Positions 1-5,811 of a DNA stretch of 12,095 nucleotides are shown here, piece after piece. Within the stretch, counting starts at the first letter, position 1, and each line of letters begins with the position of its first letter. Under the pieces are notes generated by a model. It was not told the origin of the DNA and ran no database searches. It worked only from the letters and a program-made list of their open reading frames with translations. Origin of the DNA: Candidatus Aerophobota bacterium (GTDB taxonomy: Bacteria; Aerophobota; Aerophobia; Aerophobales; JAGHCO01); NCBI GenBank assembly GCA_021160405.1, contig JAGHCO010000177.1, forward strand, positions 1-12,095, written 5' to 3'. The position numbers and the translations under genes are program-made.

Positions 1-298
1 AAATCTCAGTAGTAATTGCCCCCACAACTTCAGATAAAATTTTTGTTACAGAAGCATTTTGGATATGTGGATCCTCATATAGGATCTTATCTATTTTGTA
101 GCTACCAAATTGAGATGAATACATCATTCTTCTCAAAACAGATCTCACTCTGCCCTTCAGATAGGCCAATCTTGCTATCTCAGTTAACTTGGATGGGGCT
201 TTTACTGTTTCAGAATAAATTAACTCCTTTTTATCGTTAATAAAAGCTAATCCCAAAGAATAACTGCCAGGATCAATACCTAAAATTAATTTTCTCAT
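1..298 (-). CDS. ruvC: RuvC-like Holliday junction resolvase, C-terminus cut by window edge
   Basis: The first 99 residues are visible; the rest lies beyond base 1. The N-terminus MRKLILGIDPGSYSLGLAFI carries the RuvC/RNase H-fold first strand with catalytic Asp9. Residues 72-76 (ILYED) match the second acidic strand, with Glu75 as its likely catalytic residue, and LSEVVGAI at 88-95 matches the conserved helix that follows in RuvC. The family cuts four-way DNA junctions symmetrically, as a dimer, during recombination or genome maturation. The ATG overlaps the stop of the upstream gene as ATGA, and a GGGGGAG Shine-Dalgarno site precedes it, so the two genes are probably translationally coupled. 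The last two acidic residues cannot be checked here. A RuvC-fold nuclease from a transposon is less likely, given the match at all three N-terminal blocks. Confidence 0.85.
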   Translation of the reverse strand, partial: MRKLILGIDPGSYSLGLAFINDKKELIYSETVKAPSKLTEIARLAYLKGRVRSVLRRMMYSSQFGSYKIDKILYEDPHIQNASVTKILSEVVGAITTEI

Positions 299-768
299 TC
301 TCTCCCCCAGCTACTTTTAAATTCACTTTCCTTACTATCTCTTATCTTTCTGAAATTTATCATAAGATCAGCAATTACATCAGGCATTTTATATAAAAGA
401 TCAACGCAGCTTGCTGCCTCATCGTATTTTTCTAATAGGGACTTTAACTCTTCGTTTTTCTCCAGAGCTTCTGCTTTTTTAGCTGCAAGAGTTTTTCCAT
501 TCATATCCTTGGCAGCTCTGTTAAGTTCTCTTTCGTACCTATCTTTTAGCCTTCTTTTTCTCATTGACCATAAATTAAGCTGAGTTTGTAGGTATATCTG
601 GTACTGGCCCAGAATGACAAGGATTTGATCTATTCTTTTTAAATCAAGATTATCTATTTTCCTGTAATCCATGTTAAGGATGTATTCCACCGGCTTTGGT
701 TTTTTTATAGAGGATAGCCCCCATTCAGAAAGTTTCCCATTAACCTCACTTAATACTGATGTGCTCAC
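295..768 (-). CDS. Helical protein, possible UvsY-like recombination mediator
   Basis: The protein has 157 residues and is almost entirely helical and highly charged. I place the start at GTG 768 because AAGGAG sits six bases upstream; an in-frame ATG at 795 has no ribosome site. A short N-terminal segment is followed by a long helix (QYQIYLQTQLNLWSMRKRRLKDRY...) and a C-terminal helix with the pattern DLLYKMPDVIADLMINFRKI..SKESEF. That layout, and the ending of the type 'L....I..L...R.I.D...FE', resemble phage T4 UvsY, which helps load UvsX recombinase onto SSB-coated DNA. The context supports it: ruvC follows with an ATGA overlap, and recA lies in the same gene row. No enzymatic motif is visible. 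The UvsY assignment is an inference from pattern and context; a plain coiled-coil protein of other function is possible. Confidence 0.7.
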   Translation of the reverse strand: MSTSVLSEVNGKLSEWGLSSIKKPKPVEYILNMDYRKIDNLDLKRIDQILVILGQYQIYLQTQLNLWSMRKRRLKDRYERELNRAAKDMNGKTLAAKKAEALEKNEELKSLLEKYDEAASCVDLLYKMPDVIADLMINFRKIRDSKESEFKSSWGRE

Positions 769-925
769 TTTTTGCTCCTTTATATACAAAGTCATAGATT
801 ATTTTTCTAAAATCACCGAAATCTTTTTCACACAAATTGAACCTATCAACTGTAAAATTACCTGCTTTAATTGAAACCTCTATAAGATTAGGCCTAAATC
901 TTCTACATCTATCACAGGCTGGCAT
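746..925 (-). CDS. Small Cys-containing (zinc-finger-like) protein, 59 aa
   Basis: This short frame fills what otherwise looks like a 116-base gap. It starts at ATG 925, inside the last codons of the upstream nuclease gene, with AAGGGGG six bases upstream, and stops at TGA 746, overlapping the next gene's GTG start by 23 bases. The protein begins MPACDRCRRF and continues to FNLCEKDFGDF, giving Cys4-x2-Cys7 and Cys32 followed by Glu-Lys-Asp. This resembles small treble-clef or rubredoxin-like knuckles of the type CxxC...LCxxC/H, but with Asp in place of the fourth ligand. Overlaps at both ends and a good ribosome site argue for a real, coupled gene. Function is unknown; small zinc proteins of this sort often bind nucleic acid or protein partners. 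Confidence 0.65.
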   Translation of the reverse strand: MPACDRCRRFRPNLIEVSIKAGNFTVDRFNLCEKDFGDFRKIIYDFVYKGAKSEHISIK

Positions 926-1283
926 TTTTTGCCCCCTTTTCCCAGGCCCTTGCTATTTTTTCTCTTAAAATTTTTTCATCAAGCTCACTCTCTTTTACTT
1001 TTATTAAAGTAACATCATTGAGTTTGCACCATCTCTCTTTTCTTCTGTCTCTTTTTTTCTGCTCGATGAACTCTTTTTCTGATTTAAAGAAAAATGGATT
1101 GTATTCATCATGCTGGGGTCCCTGATACTCAAAAGCAAGAGAAAGCTTTGGACAATAAAAATCAAGCCTTAAGTTTTCTGAGCCTATGTAATACTCTTCT
1201 TCAAAGTGGAAGTTAGGAAATATGTTCTTTAAAATATTTTTTAGTTTATACTGAGGTTCACTTATAGTCATTTTTTTGCTCAC
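912..1283 (-). CDS. VSR/PD-(D/E)xK-like small endonuclease
   Basis: The protein has 123 residues. The core is LRLDFYCPKLSLAFEYQGPQH at residues 38-58, followed by KKRDRRKERWCKLND (76-90) and VTLIKVKESE (91-100). An Asp on one strand (Asp41), a Glu on the next (Glu52 with Gln54), a Gln-His after it, then a Lys-Arg-Asp helix and a final hydrophobic strand is the pattern of the VSR-like branch of restriction-endonuclease-fold nucleases. That branch includes very-short-patch repair enzymes, EDxHD homing endonucleases and DUF559-type proteins. It may nick or cut DNA for repair, recombination or mobility. The start could be GTG 1283 or ATG 1271; neither has a strong ribosome site, so expression may depend on upstream translation. 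I see no zinc-finger specificity domain, so it may be a stand-alone nuclease. Confidence 0.75.
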   Translation of the reverse strand: MSKKMTISEPQYKLKNILKNIFPNFHFEEEYYIGSENLRLDFYCPKLSLAFEYQGPQHDEYNPFFFKSEKEFIEQKKRDRRKERWCKLNDVTLIKVKESELDEKILREKIARAWEKGAKNASL

Positions 1284-1327
1284 AAATGGTTTGTCTGGTG
1301 ATTAAATTTAAATAAAGATCGATTAGC

Positions 1328-1879
1328 TTACCTAATATCATAACTCATTGGTACCTCAATTTTTCGAGAATGTAATTTAAGTTTTTTAAATTGCTCTGCC
1401 GGCATATAAATATGTTTATGAGCTATATTCTTACGGTGTATAACTCGCTTTCCGGATTTTTGAAGAATACTTCGGATATGCGATTCACTTAGATTATATT
1501 TTTTGGCTATTTCTTTTATCAGCATACCTTTTAGATAATCAGAACAGATTTGTGAATTTCTTGTCTGAAATCTATTTTTCCACAAAGAACTATATTTACA
1601 AAGAGCACGATATACCTGCATCTTACTTACCTGATAAATCTGTATTAGCTGTTCAATACTATATCCATCTTCATATTTTTTGGCGATTTCCATATCTCTT
1701 TCTTCCAGAATCTTTCTTCGTGTTCTAGGAACACCCTTTTGCTCCATAACTTGTCGCACTCTTTCTCTTGTTATACCAAACATATCACCTATTTTTTGCA
1801 GACTTTTTTGCTGCCTATATAGATTACTTAGCTCTAATGGAGACAATTCTCCAATTTGTTTATGTTTATTTATATCCAT
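1328..1879 (-). CDS. DNA-binding regulator with three helix-turn-helix motifs, first one sigma region 4-like
   Basis: The protein has 183 residues and three helix-turn-helix segments about 45 residues apart. The first (27-50, SLQKIGDMFGITRERVRQVMEQKG) is nearly the signature of sigma-70 region 4.2, where TRERVRQ is the -35 recognition helix. The second (73-95, SIEQLIQIYQVSKMQVYRAL) and third (121-143, IKEIAKKYNLSESHIRSILQKSG) are resolvase/sigma-type HTHs. No region 2 is present, so it is not a complete sigma factor. It could be a phage transcriptional regulator, a region-4-like appropriator of host RNA polymerase, or a binder of direct repeats. ATG 1879 directly follows the TAA of the upstream ASCH-like gene, with GAGTGA as a weak ribosome site. 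Confidence 0.8.
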   Translation of the reverse strand: MDINKHKQIGELSPLELSNLYRQQKSLQKIGDMFGITRERVRQVMEQKGVPRTRRKILEERDMEIAKKYEDGYSIEQLIQIYQVSKMQVYRALCKYSSLWKNRFQTRNSQICSDYLKGMLIKEIAKKYNLSESHIRSILQKSGKRVIHRKNIAHKHIYMPAEQFKKLKLHSRKIEVPMSYDIR

Positions 1880-2245
1880 TTAATCACTCTTCTGTAATAA
1901 AGTTCTATCTTTGTATCTTTTATAAAGCCAAAAGCCAATGCAAGTAACAGTAACCTCCTCAATCTCTTCTCCTGATTTATTCTGCAGTTCAGGATAAACC
2001 TGCCGGAGAACTTCTACTAAACTTTCCCATTTCCTACACTGGGGATCGTGTTCGTTCTCTAATACTTCCTGAGAAATTTCTGCTAATTTACAAACGTAAA
2101 TCTTTCTAATCCTACCAATCCCATCAAAACCTTCTATTTCTACAAAATCCCCAATTCTCAGCTTATCTTTCCACTTCTCTCCTAATCTCACTGTAAAATT
2201 TAGGCCTGGTTTAAAAACTGGATTTGAAAATAATATTTGTTGCAT
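1880..2245 (-). CDS. ASCH/PUA-like domain protein
   Basis: The protein has 121 residues. ATG 2245 has AGGAGG five bases upstream, a near-ideal ribosome site. The order of elements matches small phage ASCH proteins: an opening strand with a short loop (NPVFKPGLNFTVR, ending in Arg20 where the family has GxKxxTxR), IGDFVEIEG (31-39), a strand IGRIRKIYVCKLAEI, a helical insert with the WESLVEVLRQVYPEL pattern (73-87), and a closing strand VTVTCIGFWLY. ASCH domains are beta-barrels related to PUA and are thought to bind RNA or act as nucleotide-linked hydrolases; some are N4-acetylcytidine amidohydrolases. The gene lies between recA and the HTH regulator, with 20 bases to recA. The fold assignment is by pattern only, and the molecular role here is unknown. 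Confidence 0.7.
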   Translation of the reverse strand: MQQILFSNPVFKPGLNFTVRLGEKWKDKLRIGDFVEIEGFDGIGRIRKIYVCKLAEISQEVLENEHDPQCRKWESLVEVLRQVYPELQNKSGEEIEEVTVTCIGFWLYKRYKDRTLLQKSD

Positions 2246-2265
2246 CTGTGCCTCCTTTTAAAAAA

Positions 2266-3231
2266 CTACAATAAAAGCTCTTTTACCTGAGCTTCTATTT
2301 TTTCGCACAGGGATTTATCTTTCTTTAATCTATCTATTGCATCGTTCATCCTGCCCAAATTCTCTTTCTCTAAAAAATAATACCCACCACCTTTCTTTTG
2401 AATAATATCAAGCTCAGATGCTATATGCAGAATCTCTCTTTCTCTTACTAAGGGTTCGTTATAGATAAGATCAAATGTTGCAGATAGATAGGGGGGAGCG
2501 GTTTTATTTTTGACAACTGTTGCCTTCACTCTGTGGCCTTTTTTGTTACTAAATATTTCAGTGCATTTAAGCTCAAGCCTTAAAGAAGCCCAAAACCGGA
2601 TTGCATTTCCACCGGGTGTTGTGAGTCTTGGATAAAAAGATGTTATATCCTGTCTCATTTGGTTTATGAGAATTAAAGTAGTGCCTGTTTTACTTCCCCA
2701 CGCGCCAAACTTTCTCAAAGCCTTAGAAATTAATCTTGCCTGTTTTGCCATCGTCTCTTGAGACATATCTTTATCAAGTTCTTCTTGAGAAACTAAAGCC
2801 GCAACTGAATCCAAAACCACAAGATCAACTCCTCCCGATCTTATGAGCCTATCTGTTATCTCTAAAGCTTCTTCTGCACAAGATGGGCGAGAGATAATTA
2901 AAGAATTAGTATCAACGCCTATTTTCTCTGCCCAGGTATAATTTAGGGTTGCCTCTATATCTAAAAAGCAGCAGGTTTTATTTTGCTTTTGATTTGCAGC
3001 TATACAGATGAGCCCGGCGAAAGTTTTGCCCACTCTGTCCATCCCAAATATCTCTATTATTCTTCCTTTAGGATACCCCCCACCTGTTATAATATCCAGA
3101 GCAAATGATCCTGTTGGAACTCTTTCTATGTCCTTTATCCTGTCGTTTTCTCTTCCAAATATAAGAGCATCTTCCCCGAACTCTTTTATTATATTTTTTG
3201 CTATTAAATCTAATTCTTTATTTGGCTGCAT
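2266..3231 (-). CDS. recA: RecA-family recombinase
   Basis: The protein has 321 residues, shorter than the roughly 350 of chromosomal RecA. It forms an ATP-dependent filament on single-stranded DNA and drives strand exchange. Visible motifs are Walker A GMDRVGKT (63-70), the catalytic Glu93 in FLDIEATLN, Walker B LVVLDS (137-142), the Gln switch INQMR (189-193), the L2 DNA-binding loop (about 194-207) and GGNAIRFWASLRLEL (207-221). VKNKTAPPYLSATFDLIY (240-257) also matches RecA. The Walker A box departs from the nearly invariant GPESSGKT of cellular RecA, which suggests a viral or plasmid lineage. The C-terminal domain is present but compact and lacks the long acidic tail. GGAG lies five bases before ATG 3231. 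It sits after a hairpin and a 155-base spacer, so it may have its own promoter. Confidence 0.95.
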   Translation of the reverse strand: MQPNKELDLIAKNIIKEFGEDALIFGRENDRIKDIERVPTGSFALDIITGGGYPKGRIIEIFGMDRVGKTFAGLICIAANQKQNKTCCFLDIEATLNYTWAEKIGVDTNSLIISRPSCAEEALEITDRLIRSGGVDLVVLDSVAALVSQEELDKDMSQETMAKQARLISKALRKFGAWGSKTGTTLILINQMRQDITSFYPRLTTPGGNAIRFWASLRLELKCTEIFSNKKGHRVKATVVKNKTAPPYLSATFDLIYNEPLVREREILHIASELDIIQKKGGGYYFLEKENLGRMNDAIDRLKKDKSLCEKIEAQVKELLL

Positions 3232-3366
3232 TTGATCTCCCCAGGAAAAATAAAATTAATAAAGCGGCTACCAGAAAAAAGATTCCAAAGTCCAATACCA
3301 CATATCAGGTAAAATATGATGATTGATCCAATTATTTATTTCTCCATGGACTATACTCTCTATCAT
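3218..3366 (-). CDS. Possible membrane microprotein read through a -1 frameshift (49 aa)
   Basis: Two short frames overlap between the methyltransferase and recA. The first starts at ATG 3366 and reads 32 codons to TAG 3268. A second, one base back, reads from GTG 3301 to TAA 3218 and encodes a strongly hydrophobic helix (FFLVAALLILFFLGR). They join at T-TTT-TTC (3280-3274), a classic X-XXY-YYZ slippery heptamer. A -1 shift would give 49 residues with an N-terminal polar part, a Trp-rich interface (WYW), and one membrane helix, ending 14 bases inside recA. There is no clear ribosome site before ATG 3366, and a T-rich spacer can mimic a membrane helix by chance. A miscounted T run in the assembly would explain it equally well. 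Confidence 0.25.
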
Positions 3367-3386
3367 TATCTAGTCTTGCGTTTCGG

Positions 3387-3420
3387 ATAAGAGCTGCCTC
3401 AATGAAGAGACAGCCCTTAT
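3387..3420 (-). terminator. Hairpin at the methyltransferase stop codon
   Basis: On the minus-strand RNA, AUAAGGGCUGUCUC and GAGGCAGCUCUUAU pair along all 14 positions (two G-U wobbles) around a UUCAUU loop. On the plus strand the two wobbles become A-C mismatches, which supports the minus-strand RNA as the selected form. The TAA stop of the methyltransferase (3419-3417) lies inside the 5' arm. No U-tract follows, so it could be a U-less terminator or an mRNA-stabilising or processing hairpin that separates the methyltransferase from recA. Confidence 0.6.
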
Positions 3421-4574
3421 CCTAGGCTCACCAGATTTAGCTTTTTCTGCTGCACTTCCTTTTTTATTCTTTTTGCCGCCATCTCACAATATTTTTTAGA
3501 TACCTCTATCCCTATAAATCTTCTTCCTAATCTTTCAGCGACAACTGCTGTTGTCCCCGACCCAAGAAATGGATCTAAAACAATGCCCGGTAAAAACTGA
3601 GTATCACAATCACATTTAGTCCACCCGCCGTGCTGATAAATGACCTTACTTTCGTATTTAGCGATATCACTCAAATGTAGAGATTTATAGGGATCTTGAT
3701 CTGCTCCAGTTTTATCTGTTACCAGGCGAGTTTTAAGGCGTGTAGGAAGATAAGATTTGGATATAATTCTTTCTCTTGGCTTCCCGCACTTTTTGCACAC
3801 AAACGATGGACAGCCCATACTAATTAATGATTCAATAAGCTCAGGAGGAAATACTGCAAAATGTGGTACAGAAAATTTGCCCAAACTTATAAACCAAACA
3901 GATGGTATATTTTTGCCCATAGCTGGCAGATCATCTTCTATATTCGGCTCGAGAAAATCATTTTCATTTGCAAATTCATCAAAGTGATACTGCTTTAATT
4001 TTTTATTTAATTCGAATCTGCTATGCGGAATTCTATAAAGTGGATCATACCAATACTTTTCACTTTTCGTTAATATAAACACTTCTTCATGAGTGAAATT
4101 CGGCCTGTTCTTTGCTGGATGTGGAACAGCATTACCCAAAGATCTATTTTCTTTTTTTATCCAAATCTCTTTTGCCCAGATGATTCTCTGTCTTAAAATC
4201 CAGCCCTGTTCTTCCACCATTCTCAAAACAAGGCGGTAGCCCTGAAGAGTCATACATTTATTTTTATCGTAGCTATCTCCATGATTCCAAAATAAGATGC
4301 CCGTAGGGGTTAATATCCTTTTTATCTCTTTTGTAACTAATAAAAGATGATCAAGATAAAGATCTAAAGTAGGTTCTTGCCCGAGCTGCCCAACCCAATC
4401 CCCCCAATCTGTTTCAGCTTCTTTATATTTTCTTAAAGTATAATAAGGGGGTGATGTTACAACACAATTAATCGAATTATAAGGTATTGTTTTCAAAACA
4501 TCCAAACAATGTCCTTGAACAACCCTGTTGATCATCTCATCAAATCCTGTATTTTCTTTGAACTTTATTATCAC
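3417..4574 (-). CDS. Beta-class DNA methyltransferase (N4-cytosine or N6-adenine)
   Basis: The protein has 385 residues and should transfer a methyl group from S-adenosylmethionine to an exocyclic amino group in DNA. The catalytic motif IV TSPPYY is at 40-45 and the SAM-binding motif DPFLGSGTT at 334-342, followed by FIGIEVSKKYCEMAAKRI. Motif IV before motif I defines the beta class, and SPPY is commonest in N4-cytosine enzymes but does not exclude N6-adenine. The target-recognition part includes a probable zinc knuckle, with CPSFVCKKCGK at 255-264 and CDC at 321-323. The GTG start at 4574 has GGAG seven bases upstream; a second possible start is Met14, where homologues often begin. No cognate restriction enzyme is seen, so it is probably an orphan, serving to evade host restriction or to regulate. 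It has its own promoter just upstream and a hairpin at its stop. Confidence 0.93.
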   Translation of the reverse strand: MIIKFKENTGFDEMINRVVQGHCLDVLKTIPYNSINCVVTSPPYYTLRKYKEAETDWGDWVGQLGQEPTLDLYLDHLLLVTKEIKRILTPTGILFWNHGDSYDKNKCMTLQGYRLVLRMVEEQGWILRQRIIWAKEIWIKKENRSLGNAVPHPAKNRPNFTHEEVFILTKSEKYWYDPLYRIPHSRFELNKKLKQYHFDEFANENDFLEPNIEDDLPAMGKNIPSVWFISLGKFSVPHFAVFPPELIESLISMGCPSFVCKKCGKPRERIISKSYLPTRLKTRLVTDKTGADQDPYKSLHLSDIAKYESKVIYQHGGWTKCDCDTQFLPGIVLDPFLGSGTTAVVAERLGRRFIGIEVSKKYCEMAAKRIKKEVQQKKLNLVSLG

Positions 4575-4648
4575 TCGTTAGCTCCAATAAAAAAGCCGAG
4601 AGTATCTTTTTGCGCTGTGCTGGCAGATTTGTTTAGGGGCGCGTCTTA

Positions 4649-4681
4649 ATATTACCACAAAATTTTTGTTTTTATGTCAAG
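4649..4681 (-). promoter_or_regulatory. Promoter upstream of the methyltransferase, with shared 22-base element
   Basis: The minus strand has a perfect -35 TTGACA (4680-4675), placed one base after the dnaN TAA. Downstream, GGTAAT (4656-4651, 18-base spacer) or TAATAT (4654-4649, 20-base spacer, preceded by TGG as in an extended -10) could be the -10. Bases 4681-4660 match bases 7090-7069 at 21 of 22 positions. Both copies begin CTTGACATAAAA and end CAAAAATTT, with one A/T difference between. The predicted leader to GTG 4574 is about 70 bases. Confidence 0.6.
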
Positions 4682-5755
4682 TTATGTAAGCTTCATTGGC
4701 ATGAGCACGTATTTTGCCATCTTATCTCCTTTCCAGATAGTTTGAGATTCTGGATCAATTAATCCAATTTCAATAATCTCTTCTTCTAACCTTTCTAAAA
4801 TGCTTAAAAGATAAGCGTAGTTGAATCCAAGTTTTACAGGAAGCTTCTCACTCCCCCACTTCACTTTAACACTCACTTCACCCAAAGCGTTGCCTATGCT
4901 GCTGGTAGATGATACTAACAGTTTTTCTTTATCAAAATCTAAAACTACCCGATTCGCAGCATCTTTTGCCAGTATGGATGCTTTTTGTACCATATCTTTT
5001 AGTGCATTTTTCTCAACCAAGCAGCTAATCTCCATTTTTTCTCTTAAAATAGAGCTTATATCAGGAAATTTCTGTGCTATAAGCTGAGTAGATATGAAAA
5101 GATCATCCGTTTTAAAACAGATAGTGGTTTCCCCAACATATACATCTATGTTCTGATTGCTTAGAAATTTAGATAGAAGAGACAGGGCTTTTGGCGAGAT
5201 AATACAATTTGTATCCTGTTCTTGATTGTAAATTGTTGCTATCGCTAAGATATGCCCATCACTTGCAATTAAGCTCTTAGATCTTAAATTCACACCTCGC
5301 AGTGGAGAAAAATCAGTATCCTTTGCAGTGGCAAAGACCACCTTTTGAATAGCTTTTTTAAAAACATCACCAGGGACGGAAAAACATTTATGTTCTTTGC
5401 CCAAGGATGGAAGATCTGGAAAATCATCTACACTGGTCAAAGCTATCTCAAACTTCACACCGTTTAGCAAAACCTTTGCCAGGTTAGCATCCTCTTTGCA
5501 TATTTTGGCTTCTGTAGCTTGATTAAGTATCTCAGATATCTCTCTGGCTGGTAAAAGAAACCTATCTTCCCCCTCCCATCTTGTTTCTTTAAGCGTAAAG
5601 ATAATAGTAGTCTCAAGATCAGTAGCAGCCACCTTGAGAGTGCCGTTATCTGAGAAAATGAGTATATTATGTAAAATAGGCAGGCTCGGTTTTAAAGTTA
5701 AAGACCGTAAAAATTTGATTTTTTCAGAAGCACCCGATGTAAGTTTTATTTTCAA
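4682..5755 (-). CDS. dnaN: DNA polymerase III beta subunit (sliding clamp)
   Basis: The protein has 357 residues, slightly below the usual 365-380. As a dimeric ring around DNA it tethers polymerase and repair proteins. Family landmarks are SLPILHNILI (24-33), VAATDLETTI, DDFPDLP, SPLRGVNLRS, IASDGHILA, QKFPDISSIL and the terminal KYVLMPMKLT, equivalent to the MPMRL end of bacterial clamps. The start is TTG 5755, chosen because AGGAGG lies six bases upstream and the first residues MKIKLTSG fit the family. It lies 56 bases downstream of the ParB-like gene, probably in the same transcript. No terminator follows: the next promoter begins right after its stop codon. A clamp carried without a visible polymerase or clamp loader suggests either that these lie outside the window or that host factors are used. 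Confidence 0.95.
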   Translation of the reverse strand: MKIKLTSGASEKIKFLRSLTLKPSLPILHNILIFSDNGTLKVAATDLETTIIFTLKETRWEGEDRFLLPAREISEILNQATEAKICKEDANLAKVLLNGVKFEIALTSVDDFPDLPSLGKEHKCFSVPGDVFKKAIQKVVFATAKDTDFSPLRGVNLRSKSLIASDGHILAIATIYNQEQDTNCIISPKALSLLSKFLSNQNIDVYVGETTICFKTDDLFISTQLIAQKFPDISSILREKMEISCLVEKNALKDMVQKASILAKDAANRVVLDFDKEKLLVSSTSSIGNALGEVSVKVKWGSEKLPVKLGFNYAYLLSILERLEEEIIEIGLIDPESQTIWKGDKMAKYVLMPMKLT

Positions 5756-5811
5756 TCCTCTCCTCCTAAATTATTTTTGGGTTTCCTGCGTGAAGACCAG
5801 AACATTATTTT

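Noticed and set aside
16..240. Plus-strand frame of 74 codons
   Set aside because: It is the reverse of the ruvC coding sequence, lacks a ribosome site, and its translation has no recognisable pattern. The same holds for all other plus-strand frames in the window.
3350..3370. GATAAT and TATAGT as a recA promoter
   Set aside because: Both resemble a -10, but no acceptable -35 lies 16-18 bases upstream, so I did not list a promoter there.
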